This document shows, one piece after another, positions 1-11,215 of a stretch of 64,000 bases of DNA. Every line of letters begins with the position of its first letter. Within the stretch, counting starts at the first letter, position 1. The stretch is from Zizania palustris (Eukaryota; Streptophyta; Magnoliopsida; Poales; Poaceae), in the NCBI GenBank assembly GCA_019279435.1, contig JAAALK010000288.1, positions 69,744,757 through 69,808,756 on the forward strand. Direction: 5' to 3'. The notes under the pieces were generated by a model, which had not been told where the DNA came from, made no database searches, and saw only the letters and a program-made list of their open reading frames with translations. Both the position numbers and the translations under genes were made by a program.

Positions 1-1792
1 ATCAACTCAAGTCTAAGAGACAGACAGTTCTCACAGACAGTGGGTGGAACTGACAGTGTCTCAAGCTCTAGCCTAGTCTGCGCAAGCTCAGCTCTCACTC
101 TCTCCAAATCACCCAAATGCACATCGCTCTTGGCTTTCAGCTCAGCTAAGATAGCTAGATGAGATGGGCAATCAGCACAGGGTGCGACGACAGTGGCTTG
201 AGCATCTTTTAGCTCCAGCTGAGCGCTTTCAAGCTCAGTGGCCAAAGCGTCCCTCTCATCAACCCTTTCTGTGTACTTGGACTTCAGAGTCGACAAATCA
301 CACAGAAGCACCTCACATTTCGAGCACTCACTGCTATCACCCAAGCAGGGGGAAGAAGATAGACTCTCAATTCTACCGTTGGCTACGGCAAGCTCACTCT
401 CTAACTCATCTATCCTCTTCTTGGCCCCCCTAAGCAGTTTTCCCGATATTTCAACTCCTGACGATTGCTCTCAAGTAAATCAACAATTTCGCGTTCAAAG
501 GATGATACCTTGTTGTCGTCGTCGTCGGAGTCATCGGAGGAGCTCTTTTCTTCCTTATCCCCAAGAGCCATTGAGCAGAAGCTCTTGCGGGATCTTCGGC
601 GCTGATGTGAGCGGCTCTTCGGTCTGTCCCCGAAGGCCATGAAGCAAAGGCCCGCAGGATCGTCCTTGTCCTTCCCCTTCCTGATGATGATCTCCTCATC
701 GCTTGAGCTCGATGAAGAGGAAGAAGACGTGGACCACTTGGAGTAGCTCTTCTCCATCTCAGCGAAGAAGGCCTTGTCGCGCTTCTTGTTCTCTCGCCGG
801 TAGTCCTTCAGGGCCTTTCTGAAGAATCTGGTCTTTGGCTTGCCCTTGTTGAAGGAGGAGCTGTCGTACTTGCCGGAGTCGTGGAAGCCACCACCGGTGC
901 CCTTCTTGTGTCCATTGCACTTGGGGCAGTCAGCGATGAAGTGTCCTGGATCACCACACTCAAAGCACCCCTATTTTGTGCCGTGTCTCTTGAACATTCT
1001 TTTGTCATAAACACGACGCACCCGGTTGTTAAAAAGACACAAATCATCATCTCCCAACGACTCAAGCTGGTCCTCAGTGATAGACATCAAAGAGAACCCA
1101 ACACAACTCACAGAAGAGGGATCAACAGAAGGTGTAGCAAGGGCCAGAGACTTTGATCCAGAGCCAGTGAGATTTGATCTCAACTGGGTATCAACCTCGG
1201 TGGCCTTCAGCTTGCTAAACAAATCAGAAATGGTCAAGGTATCATAAGAAGTGCTCTCAATGATAGAGGATACCTTGATCTCCCAGATCATTGGGTCCAA
1301 GGTATGGAGAACCTTGAGCGCCTGTTCGTGATCTGAGACTAACTGAACACCCTCAGCCTGGTTGTCCCGAAGCTTGTTTATGATCGACTGAAAACGACCA
1401 AACAACGCTTCAACAGATTCACTCGGCTTTTGTGTGAAGTTCTCATATTAACGCCGGTAGGTCTGATAGAGCCGAGCCTTGACCTGGGCTGTCCCCTCAT
1501 GGTGTGCCTGGAGGGTAGCCCAGATCTCTCTCGCAGTGGAGAGATGGCTCACACGCTCAAATTCAGTGGGACCTAAACCAGAAAACAAGATGTTCACAGC
1601 TTTGCTATTGTTCACATGCTGAGCGATGATACCAGGAGAATCACGCTCAGCAACTGGCAATATGACAAACGTAGCGTGAACGCAAATGTCCCAGAAGTCC
1701 GAGCTTTGGCTCATGAGATAGGCTCGCATGCGAGTCTTCCAATAATTATAGCCATAAGCTTCCAAGGACGGGACCTTGCCAGGAGACGTCAT
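1..1792 (-). pseudogene. Sirevirus element 1, gag fragment (broken)
   Basis: This is the N-terminal part of the Gag (capsid/nucleocapsid) protein of a Ty1-copia element of the Sirevirus type, reading leftward from an ATG at 1792 and leaving the window at position 1. It aligns along its whole length with the gags at 28138-25400 and 42589-39836. Visible parts are the N-terminal capsid-like domain (1792-1240), a region around 1000-900 where the CCHC zinc knuckle lies, a Ser- and Asp/Glu-rich stretch near 740-500, and the start of a coiled coil (500-1). It is broken by an in-frame stop near 1448, a second stop just before the zinc knuckle near 971, and a loss of one T in a T tract near 440 that shifts the frame. 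The copy is not functional. Family membership is confident; the rest of the element lies to the left of the window. Confidence 0.85.
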
Positions 1793-1843
1793 GATCACTA
1801 CTGGGGTTTAGAACCGGTTAAGGTATGGAAAAACCCTAACCAG

Positions 1844-1855
1844 GCTCTGATACCA
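1844..1855 (-). other. Primer binding site of element 1
   Basis: On the minus strand this reads TGGTATCAGAGC, the initiator-Met tRNA primer site typical of plant copia elements. It is separated by two bases from the end of the 5' LTR at 1858. The same site with the same spacing occurs in elements 2 and 3. Confidence 0.88.
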
Positions 1856-1857
1856 CT

Positions 1858-2392
1858 TGTAGGACCGAAAGTAGCGACTAGAGGGGGGGTGAATGGGTGC
1901 CTAAAAAATTCTTTCGAATCAATGGCCTGCTCCCAACACCCAACGCACCTCAACAGACTAACAGTGAAAAGAAACTGATCCACAAAGCCAAAATAATCTA
2001 GCCTAAAAACGACCGGTGTCCTAATCGAAAAGACACCACCACAGTGTTAACAGGAAGATTAACTCAACTCACAAATCAGATAGACAGTTCATAAGGTGTT
2101 TCGACACTTAACATGCATTTCATCAGATGAGAGACACTACAATAAGTAAGATAGGAACAAACACATTCTACTGCCTTTTATTCAATTAGTCAATACCAGC
2201 AAAAAATTGATTTAGTTCAAGACATGGGATTAACTAACAGGATAAAACAGAGAGCTATGAAATAGAGCAGATCAGTTTTATGGAACACACGTCTCAGCCA
2301 AATGTTTTTGAAAAAATGTATTAAGAACTATAACTTGGCCATCAATAGTTTTAACAAGTGCACGTTCAGGCAAAACAAAACAGGGCAAAAAA
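1858..2392 (-). repeat. Partial 5' LTR of element 1
   Basis: About 535 bp of LTR, starting with the LTR end (TGTAGGACCG on the plus strand) beside the primer site. It matches 4027-4560 with only scattered substitutions. The match stops abruptly at an A-tract near 2385-2392, where integrase sequence of copia A begins on the plus strand. The promoter half of the LTR is therefore missing here. The break looks like illegitimate recombination, not a transposition boundary. Confidence 0.85.
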
Positions 2393-4026
2393 ATTCATTC
2401 GAAGTGATAATGACACTGAGTTCAAAAACAGTCTCTTTGTTGATTTTTGCATTGAGCATGGCATAGAACATCAATTCTCTGCTCTGTGGGTTCCTCAACA
2501 GAATGGTCTTGTTGGGAGAAAGAACCACACTTTTGTTGAGATGGCTAGGACGATGCTCGATGAGCACAAGACTCCTAGAAAATACTAGGCTGAGGCCATG
2601 AACACTGCATGTTACATCTCAAACCGAATCTTCTTGCGCTCAATTTTGAACTTAACATCTTATGAGCTGCGTTTTGGGAGACAACCCAAAGTTACTCATC
2701 TTTGAGTTTTTGGTTGTCGATGCTTTATCCTAAAACGTGGAAATTTGGACAAATTTGAGTCGCGCTCTTCTGATGAGATTTTCTTGGGTTACACTACCCA
2801 TGGTCATTCTTATCGTGTGTTTCAACTTAGAAACTAACACTATCATCGAGTCATGTGATGTGACTTTTGATGAATCAACCCCCTGTGTTAGTTCTTCTTT
2901 TGAATAGGCCAACGAACATGATATGGAGTAGACCATCTTCGAAGATGAAGATCCCAGAGATTTTGAGGATGAACCACTACTACCCTCGACATCGACCCCG
3001 AAGCCGACCCCGCTTCAATCACTTCGACGCAAGGTCCCAAAGCAACTACCTCGACATCGGTCATCTTGGACCACTCCAGCGCACAAGTCGAGGGGGAGGC
3101 TGCATCTCGTCGCGAAGCTCCACACCATATCCAGAAGATGCACCCTCCGGAGCAGATCATCGGTGAGCTTGATCAAAGGGTAACTCGTTCCTTCGCTCAC
3201 TTTGCCGATTCTGCTTTTGTTGCTACTTTTGAGCCCTTAGATGTTAGTCATGAACTTTTTGATTCTAGTTGGATCAATGCCATGCATAAGAACTTTAAAA
3301 TTTTGAGAGAAACCAAGTCTGGACTTTAGTTGATCCTCCACCAAACGTTCATTTCATTGTAACAAAATGGATTTTCAAAAACAAACAAGGGGAGGATGGG
3401 ACTGTAGTTAGAAATAAGGCTAGACTTGTAGCTCGGGGTTATTCTCAATTAGAAGGGATTGATTTTACTGAGACTTTTGCACCTATTGCGTGTCTAGAGG
3501 CCATTAGGATTTTGCTTGCCGTTGCAACATCCCGGGGATTCAAACTCTATTAAATGGATGTCAAAAGTGCATTTCTTAATGGCTTCATAGGCGAAGATGT
3601 TTATGTAAAACAACCCCTATATTCGAAAACCCCAAATACGCACATAAAGTCATTAAACTTCATAATGCTCTTTATGGACTCAAGCAACCCCTCGGGCAAG
3701 GTATGATAGACTTAAGTCTTTTCTGTTTGAGCGAGGGTATTTGATGGGATCTATTGATAAAACCCTGTTCACTGTCAAGCATAGCAAAGATTTCCTCCTA
3801 GTTCAGATTTATGTGGATGATATCATATTTGGTGGCTCTTCTCATACCTTGGTTGCCGAGTTTGCAGATGCCATGAGTAGGGAGTTTGAAATGTCCATGA
3901 TGGGCGAACTCACATTTTCCTTGGATTGCAAATCAAGCAAAGCAAATAAGGTACCTTCGTCCACCAGATGAAGTACACCAAGGATCTACTCAAGAAGTTT
4001 GACATGGCTGATGCAAAGCCACTCGC
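2393..4026 (+). pseudogene. Copia A (Sirevirus-like): integrase C-part and reverse transcriptase N-part, decayed
   Basis: Plus-strand pol remnant of a second Sirevirus-like element, distinct from elements 1-3. The integrase core starts mid-domain at 2393 with IRSDNDTEFKNS (second catalytic Asp) and continues through the PQQNG region; in this copy the residues around the expected catalytic Glu read LVGRKN, so the Glu of the usual VERKN motif is changed to Gly. Stops and frame changes follow near 2586, 2703, 2836 and 2905. The RT begins after a linker near 3150 and shows KWIFKNKQGEDG (3366-3401) and the YVDD catalytic motif (3811-3822), with further stops near 3327, 3552 and 3700. The reading is interrupted at 4026 by a solo LTR and resumes at 5804. 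The LTR, gag and protease of this element are absent. It is non-functional. Confidence 0.85.
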
Positions 4027-5200
4027 TGTAGGATCGAAAGTAGCGACCGGAGGGGGGTGAATGGGAGCCTAAAAAATTCTTTCGAATCAATGGCCTGCTC
4101 CCAACACCCAACGCACCTCAACAGACTAACAGTGAAAAGAAACTGATCCACAAAGCCAAAAATAATCTAGCCTAAAAACGACCGGTGTCCTAATCGAAAA
4201 GACACCACCACAGTGTTAATAGGCAGATTAACTCAACTCACAAATCAGATAGACAGTTCATAAGGTGTTTCGACACTTAACATGCATTTCATCAGATGAG
4301 AGACATTACAATAAGTAAGATAGGAACAAACACATTCTACTGCCTTTTATTCAATTAGTCAATACCAGCAAAAATTGATTTAGTTCAAGACATGGGATTA
4401 ACTAACAGGATAAAACAGAGAGCTATGAAATAGAGTAGATCAGTTTTATGGAACACACGTCTCAGCCAAATGTTTTTGAAAAAATGTATTAAGAACTATA
4501 ACTTGGCCATCAATAGTTTTTAACAAGTGCACGTTCAGGCAAAACAAAACAGGGCAAAAAAAACATCCACGGAATGATACAGAAAACTGGTACTTCAGAA
4601 ATCACTGCTACAGTACTACGAAGCTACAGTATTCCATGCTACAGTACTCACCGATTCTCGTGCGTGGAAACTGCTATTCTCCATATAGCATTCATGACGC
4701 AGAAGATGTAGCCGTGCTCGGTGCTGCTGCGTGTATTGTGCCGTGCGGCACTTGATCTCCACGTCAACGTGGCCTTCCAAGAGCTGAGCCTTGCAGCTAG
4801 TTGTCTAGACGGCTGACAACGCTAGGCGCAGGCCCTAGCTGTGCTGTAGCCCTGCTTCTGCCACGCTAGCTGCCTCAAGCACGAAGTCCACGCCTATGCC
4901 CTGGCATGAGAAACCGTGGCAGCGTAGGCTGCTGCCACTGCAAGGCACTCGATGCACGTTGCCTCAAAGGGCACGCAGAGAAAGCAAGCCAGAGGAGAAA
5001 AACAACACCGGTGATGAAAGAGATTCAAAGACAACAGATGAGAAAATAAATCAAAATCGTGGCAGCGGCGGCAATTTCCAAAACCGAAGAAACACCGGCG
5101 GCGGAGGACAAAGAACACAGGGAACAAATTGACCCCGAATCTTTGGAATTAGTAAAGTGTATTCTGAAAAGGGGTAACCCTAACCCTAGGATATTGGGGC

Positions 5201-5210
5201 CTATTTATAG
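5201..5210 (-). promoter_or_regulatory. TATA box of the Sirevirus LTR
   Basis: Reads CTATAAATAG on the minus strand. The same box stands at 20253-20262, 29404-29413, 34746-34755 and 43989-43998 in the other LTRs. Just downstream in the direction of transcription lie two telomere-like ACCCTA units in reverse complement (5175-5190). The assignment rests on position and conservation among LTR copies. Confidence 0.65.
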
Positions 5211-5489
5211 GCAGCCCATTAAAATGGAAAAATGCAGAAATACCCCTAGGGTTTTTTACAGACGCTGAATAAAAATGTAAAAGACCGAAATGCCCTTAGG
5301 ATTTTTTACAGACTCGACTGACAGACTGTGGGCCTAAAGGCAAAATAGTAAAAACCTAAATAAAGGTAACTTGTCCTGATGTGGAGCTTTCGTAACAGCT
5401 ACGGCTTCGCCTCAGAACGGTCAGATCTGAGATCAGCGGTCGTCAGTTTTGCGCCGAAACTGACAAAGCGTCCACCGTCTTCGCACCGG

Positions 5490-5685
5490 GTACCCGGATT
5501 GGGCCGGCCCGATTCCGCAGCTCCCTCAGCCCGGCAATCGCCCGCCGCCCGTGTACCTGAGTCAATCCCGGTCAACAGCCCAGTGGGTCCTCTGCTGCTC
5601 CTAGCCCATGTACCCGGATTGGGCCAGCCCGACTTCGCGGCCCCTCTGCCTGACAGTCGCTCGCTGCCCGTGTACCTGAGTCACA
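5490..5685. repeat. Direct repeat within the Sirevirus LTR, upstream of the TATA box
   Basis: Two copies of a roughly 77-bp unit, 5490-5567 and 5610-5685, each opening with GTACCCGGATTGGGCC and closing with GTGTACCTGAGTCA. The period is 120 bp. The pair lies about 290-490 bp upstream of the TATA box on the minus strand, where an enhancer would sit. It is present in all other full LTRs of the family (for example near 20545-20740 and 35010-35210). Confidence 0.7.
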
Positions 5686-5803
5686 CGCGGCCCAGACGCA
5701 GCAGGTCTTCCCCTCTCTTCTATCCTCTTTGACTACCGTTGACAATGACTCATCACATCTGGAGCCATGAGGCCCACGCTATTCAGCATGGCTCCTCACT
5801 CGC

Positions 5804-6539
5804 CACTCCAATGGCTACATCTGTAGCATTGGATTCCGACAAGGATGGAGAAGCCATGGATTAGAAGTAGTTTCGGAGCATGATCGACTCTCTCCTCTAC
5901 TTAACGTCTACGAGGCCGGACATACACTTCTCTCTGTGTGTGTGCGCTCGTTTTCAGGCTTCGCCACATGCTTCGCACCGCCAAGCGGTAAAGCGAATTC
6001 TCAGGTATCTCAAACATACCCTCGAGTTTGGCATTTGGTATTCTGCATCTTCTTCTTTGTGTCTTCGTGGTTATTCGGATGCAGATTTTGCTAGGTGTAG
6101 AATTGATAGGAAGAGTACCTCTGGTACTTGTTATTTTTTGGGTACTTCACTGGTTTGATGATCTTCCCGTAAACAGTCTAGTGTGGCACAATCGATGGCT
6201 GAGGCCGAATATGTTGCTGCAGCTAGCTGTTGCTCTCAGATTTTGTGGATGGTTTCCACTTTGCATGATTTTGGGTTAGATTATAAGAGTGTTCCACTTT
6301 TTTGTGATAACACTAGTGCTATTTGTATTGCAAACAACCCGGTTGAGCATTCCAGAACCAAACATATTGATGTCCGATACCATTTTCTCAGTGATCACAA
6401 TGAGAAGGCTGATATTGAACTTCAATACGTTGATACCCAACACCAGCTAGCCGATATTTTCACAAAACCCCTCGATGCTTCACGTTTCACCTACTTGCGT
6501 GGGGAACTGGGTGTTTGTCACCCTTACGACATTTTGTGA
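5804..6539 (+). pseudogene. Copia A: RT C-terminus and RNase H
   Basis: Continuation of the copia A pol after the solo LTR. It encodes the RT C-terminal region (SLLYLTSTRPDIHF near 5889-5930) and the copia RNase H, with SDADF, the AEAEYVAAA segment, the TKHIDVRYHF stretch and the usual ADIFTKPLD end at about 6450-6475, followed by a TGA at 6537. A stop stands at about 5862 and another near 6157, so the frame is broken. The coding end agrees with where Sirevirus pol usually stops. The 5' half of the element is missing, so this copy cannot move by itself. Confidence 0.88.
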
Positions 6540-7627
6540 GGGGAGCATACTTTGATATGCTTATTTTGTGTGGAATTGCATTTATTTTGCGCATGATTTT
6601 ATTTTCCAAAATCAAATCATGATCACTTCTTAGTCTTGAATCTAGCATGTTTAGGTAGGACTGCTTTAGCTATCTTTTATGTGCTAGGTAGCAAGAATCT
6701 TTTTCTCTGGATGCACAAATTGCAACTTGAAAAATCATACTGCTTACTCATGGATACTCTTTAACAAGTGATGAACAATTTGTTCACTTATTACAAAAAA
6801 AATTCAAAATCCATGATTTAAAATGCTAAGAGTGAAAAGATCCAGGTGGGTTTGTTTGTCACACTACTTTATTCTAGACTGCTTACCATTACACTTTGGT
6901 TTCAACTGGGATAATTTAATGTATACCAAAATCATTGTCTTAAGCTTCTGATGGCTTTCTTGCCTAGGCTTGGATTGATTGGAAAGTATAAGGTAGATAA
7001 ACAAATAACTCCTGGCATTATGAAAAGAATAGCAAGTATAAATTCATTGTCAATCAAGTTTGCTTTCAATACTCAATTTGAACTGGACTTGTCTGTCTAG
7101 AGTAGAAATTGACTAGCTTTGCGCGACCCTTGCCTTTACTCGTCTAGTTAACTTGATTGAGTTGTGATGCTTTTATTTCGAAATGATGAAATCACATGTT
7201 GTCATCATGCTTTTAGATCATGTTAAATTGAGTTGAGCACATGAAAGTTGGCATTAAGTTTGGCATATTTTTGCCTTATATATCTTTGCACTTATGCCCA
7301 TTTCGAAGCTTTGCGTCTTTTAATTGCTCCTTGATGCTTGCATTGCCAAAGGGGGAGAAATTTTTGAGTTCTCTACAGTAAGGGGGAAAATAACTCAGGG
7401 GGAGTTTTTTATTGCGAAAAAGGGAAGTCTGAACTTTTGATGCCTTGCAAAGGGAGAGATGTGCCGAAGGGGTTTTTACTCTTTTGAAAAGGGGGATAGG
7501 AATTCTTTTGTCAATTGACATGATTTGGCTCTTTTATGAGTTTTTATGGTCACTTGTGTGCTGAAATTTTTCAAATTTTCTTGAAACTTGAATTTGGTTG
7601 TCAATGCACTCATCAAGGGGGAGATTA
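6540..7627 (+). other. Copia A non-coding spacer with a polypurine-tract array
   Basis: About 1.1 kb without a supportable gene between pol and the 3' LTR, a position that carries env-like genes in some Sireviruses; I see no such gene here. Between 7348 and 7627 there are at least five AAGGGGG or AGGGGGAG tracts (near 7349, 7380, 7397, 7490 and 7615). The last one, directly before the LTR, is the likely functional polypurine tract. Repeated tracts of this kind are a known hallmark of Sireviruses. Confidence 0.75.
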
Positions 7628-9616
7628 AGAAACTAAGGGTTGGTTTCGGAGTCTGTGATGAGTGATTGACAAGTTTTACCTTCTAGATTCGAAGGGGTCC
7701 CTCCGAAGGGGTTCGGAGGTTGTTTCACCGAAGGGTTCATTGGGTTCGGTTGCTGCGGCTGTCATAGCAGAGTGTGACTATTGGAGGGGTCCGATAATAC
7801 ACGATGACTTGGTCGTACCAAAAGGTTCGGTATTTTGGGCGGTACACCGGAGTGTGTACTGGAGGTTGTTTACCCGGAGAGGTCTCCGGTGTACTGGATA
7901 CACTTGTCTGTTTGTCTGTGGTGCGCAGGTGATTTCGGAGGCGACGGATGGTTTGCAGCAAGTGAACCTGGGTCAAGCGGGAGGCTTGATGCCAGGCTAG
8001 CGGGGAGCTCGGTCACGAAGGTTGCGTGGGGTCGAGGTTGGTCCTCAGGTCAAAGTGCGCCCATCGAAGGCAGAGAGTGCGGAGTGTGCCTCCAGTTGAA
8101 GGTACCCCGAGACGAAGTCCTCAAAGGCGAGGAACTTCGAAGGATACTCTGAATGGAGTGACTTCGGAGTATGCTGGACAAAGTCCTCAGCAATGAGGCA
8201 AGGTGTTCGAGTGTGCTTCGGATGGAGGCACTCGAAGGTTCACTTGACGAAGGGCTCAGAAGTCAAAGTGCATCAAAGGCATGGTCCGGGTAACGTTCGT
8301 CGAGGAGTGTGCTCGGGGAGAGACACTGCGACGATGTGCTCATGGAATGCTTCATGCAAATGCCTTGGACGAAGGAGGGACTTCAAAGGGTGGTACTCCG
8401 AAAGTGGGGCTTCAGAGTGTGGCTGACTTGAGGTACTTCGGCCATGCATAGCTTTGGTACACGGACTGACAGAGTTCGAGTTGGGAGTAGCTGCGAAGCC
8501 ATGGTGGTCCACTCCAAGGTGATGGTGCGAATGATCAAGGGCTTTGACGGCTTCGGCTCAAAACCGTCACTGTATCGAAGGCTGACTTCGGTGAAGCGAA
8601 GGCCGCCAGGCTCAAGGCTTCTCGCCGAAGCTACCGCACCCTTCGCATGCGAAGGGGGGCTTTAGAAGACTCCAAAACTGCAAAGGCTGGTCGTGTCTAC
8701 TCTGCAAAAGCTGATGTTGTCTCCTCTGTGAAGCTGATAAAAGAAGCCTCCAAATAAAGTAGACTACCATGTGTACCCCCCGTTCTGCTGAGACAAAAAC
8801 AATGTAAACCCTAGGGGTAAAGTAGTCTATTCACAGGGCTAATAGTGCCTATAAATAGTGAAGGTTGGCTATGCCTGAGTAACACTTTGAGTAGATATTT
8901 TAGAACTCTTGTGCTATCCGTCACACTCATGTATTCAAACCTGTGAATTCATTTTGTGTTCCCTGTTCTTGCAATGAAGCTTTGATTTTGTTCTTCTTTC
9001 ACTGCTTGAACTTGTATTCTACGTTACACTGCACGCTTTGATTCCTCTGTGCACCATTTCCTTATGGGTTAAGTTTGTGCACTGGTTCTCTTCTAGAGAA
9101 GTATGTGAGAGGTCTATGCGTGCGAAGTGTGTGATTTTCAGTGTGTTCGCTCTGTGTAAACTGAGGTAACCCCTCACCATTTACTAGGGAAGCACTGAGT
9201 GGTCCGTAGTCGAGGGTTGTTTTTCTTCCCTTAGCAAAACCTGTTCTGTGTGCGTTTAGACCTTCAAAATACAAAGCCTACTACCAGTTGCTAGGGTGGA
9301 GTATCTGGTCGAAGTCTGCAGAGGGAAATCTCCATCTAAGAAGGGTGAAGTGCGAAGTCTGCTCGAAGGCACCTAGTGTGCGGAGCCTGCACTGACTTAG
9401 CAGAGTTGAGTTTTTGGTTTTGTGGGTGGAGCGAAGTCTTCTTGACTTCGAACTTTTGCTCCTCATGAAGCCTCGTTTTGGAGCTTTGAAATACCTCTGA
9501 AGGGTGTGTTCGAAGACTACTCCGTGGAAGACAGAATTAAAACAGAAGGATATCTTTAGCCTGAAATTTTAAAAGCTCCCATTCACCCCTCTCTGGTCAC
9601 CGTTTCCGGTCCAACA
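7628..9616 (+). repeat. 3' LTR of copia A
   Basis: Begins just after the last polypurine tract and ends with GGTCCAACA at 9616; the start is uncertain by a few bases because the expected TG is not clean. It is about 2 kb long, rich in CGAAGG and CTTCGGAG-like words between 7690 and 9500, and has a likely TATA region (CTATAAATAG, 8851-8860) followed by downstream transcript signals. Because the 5' LTR is lost, neither the target duplication nor the age can be read. It does not resemble the LTRs of elements 1-3 apart from the PPT-side motif. Confidence 0.75.
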
Positions 9617-10693
9617 CTTTGACACACATGTGGCCTAGGAGATATGCTTAACTCCAGTGCAGGTCCTACATTCTTAGAAAAAAGCGTTTCAAGACATGCC
9701 AATCAGTTTAACCTGCAATTGATAAGGAAACATGAAAATATGATCAATAGCATAGCCTATCGGCTATCGAGGCAATGACCGCAATGAGGATGGAATAATC
9801 GTTGAACATCATGTTGATCGGCCATAGGGCCAATGACCATGGGTGACGCAATCATGCGAGTGTGCCATCGATCGATGAGATGGGCATTTTACACATATAG
9901 GTTGATGAGCGCTTTCCGATGGCGAATAAGATGTGGTGTTGAATTGAAGATAACCTATCAGCTTTTACTCCAACAGAAATAAATAAAACGTGCCAGATAA
10001 CATGTCTATATCATTAAAATCATCACAATAATTAGATCGTACATAACCAATACAGTATCTAATCACGATGATATTAATAATATATCAAAGTATCGAGCAT
10101 GCTCTATTTAGATGAATGGTATACAATATGAAAAAGATACAATAGCAAGAGATGTCAGACTCAACCGATGAAGCCTCAAACTATCACACCTATATCACAT
10201 CAATCTAAGAGATCAATCTGATGCAGCCTTAGACCTAGCCAATACACCGTGAAATCGGTGACTGTACTATTTCGATGTTCACCTCCAGAGATCAATCTGA
10301 TACAGTCATAAGGATACTGACCTAGTCGATATAGCCGTCGGGGATGACAGGACTCATCTCTTCATCGGAGATCAGAATGATAAAGCCTAGCTCTGAGTGA
10401 CAAATCCCATCGGGATTAACCTTGGGAAGCCAACGGTGGCGCCGAGTAGTTGTTTGATAGAGATGTGTGTTCTAATATAAGGGATACATATTTATAGTTC
10501 AGGGACTTGCCATCCAAGTATTCTATCTTAACCGATTCTTGATAATTTTATCTTCTCTTCATCGGCTCCTTCCTATCCGACTATGTTATAACGGACGGGT
10601 TTCTTTGACTATCTTTGACTGTACTCTTCTTGACTTTTGTTGACTGTACTCATCCTTGGTGGGCCCTGGCTCTACCAAATCTTGGCATCAACA
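9617..10693 (-). repeat. Unclassified LTR-like fragment
   Basis: AT-rich sequence whose right edge, GGCATCAACA at 10684-10693, is an LTR start (TGTTGATGCC) on the minus strand. It abuts a copia integrase fragment at 10694. A TATA-like ATAAATATG lies near 10490 on the minus strand. No matching LTR end, primer site or target duplication could be found, so it may be a truncated solo LTR. No coding sequence is supportable here. The family is unknown. Confidence 0.4.
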
Positions 10694-11210
10694 ATCCCAC
10701 AAAGAAGCACTTATCAGATTTAGCAGTGAGCTTATCAGACGTCAAACATTTGATATACGCCTCACAACCCCAAATCTTTAGAAAACAGATACTGGGATGC
10801 CTCCCAGACCACATCTCATATGGTGTCTTCTCTATTGACTTATATGTAACTCTATTTATCATGAAAGTGGCAGTTTTTAGAGCGAGTCCCCAAAAGGATA
10901 ATGGAATATTAGCATGACTCATCATAGACCGAACCATGTCCAACAAAGTACAATTTTTTCGCTTGGACACCCCGTTCCACAAGGGAGTGCCAGGTGGAGT
11001 CAGCTGTGGAACAATTCCACACTACTTCAGATGAGCACTAAACTCATGGCTCAAATATTCACCTTCGCGATCAGATCGTAGAAATTTAATTGTCTTGCCC
11101 ACATGGTTTTGTATTTCATTTTGGAACTCCTCGAACTTTTCAAAGGACTCCCACTTATGCCTCATTAAGTATACATAACCATATCTACTAAAATCGTAGA
11201 ACTATCATAA
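10694..11210 (-). pseudogene. Copia integrase fragment (copia D family)
   Basis: Minus-strand fragment of the integrase C-terminal region, with WNGVSKRKNCTLLDMV, the SFWG segment and WGCEAYIKCL. It matches 14217-14710 of copia D base by base with moderate divergence but is a separate copy. The Glu expected after the NGV motif reads Lys (VSKRKN) in this copy. Its left end is cut by the LTR-like sequence at 10693 and its right end joins LTR sequence near 11210. It lacks RT and the integrase N-terminus and is non-functional. Confidence 0.8.
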
Positions 11211-11215
11211 GCTTG

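Larger units (their letters stand above)
4027..5798 (-). mobile_element. Solo LTR of the Sirevirus family of elements 1-3, inside copia A
   Basis: A 1772-bp complete LTR, minus orientation: it runs from TGTAGGATCG at 4027 to GGCTCCTCA at 5798 (TG...CA when read on the minus strand). It is flanked by a perfect 5-bp target duplication, CTCGC, at 4022-4026 and 5799-5803, and no primer site or internal sequence adjoins it. This is the signature of a full element reduced by LTR-LTR recombination. Removing the LTR and one duplication rejoins the RT frame of copia A across the site, which confirms the insertion. Its first 535 bp are almost the same as the LTR piece at 1858-2392, closer than to the LTRs of elements 2 and 3. 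Confidence 0.92.

Noticed and set aside
9617..10693. Full gypsy element
   Set aside because: Only one LTR-like edge; no second LTR, no coding sequence; TGGCGCC at about 10440 is not next to an LTR end.
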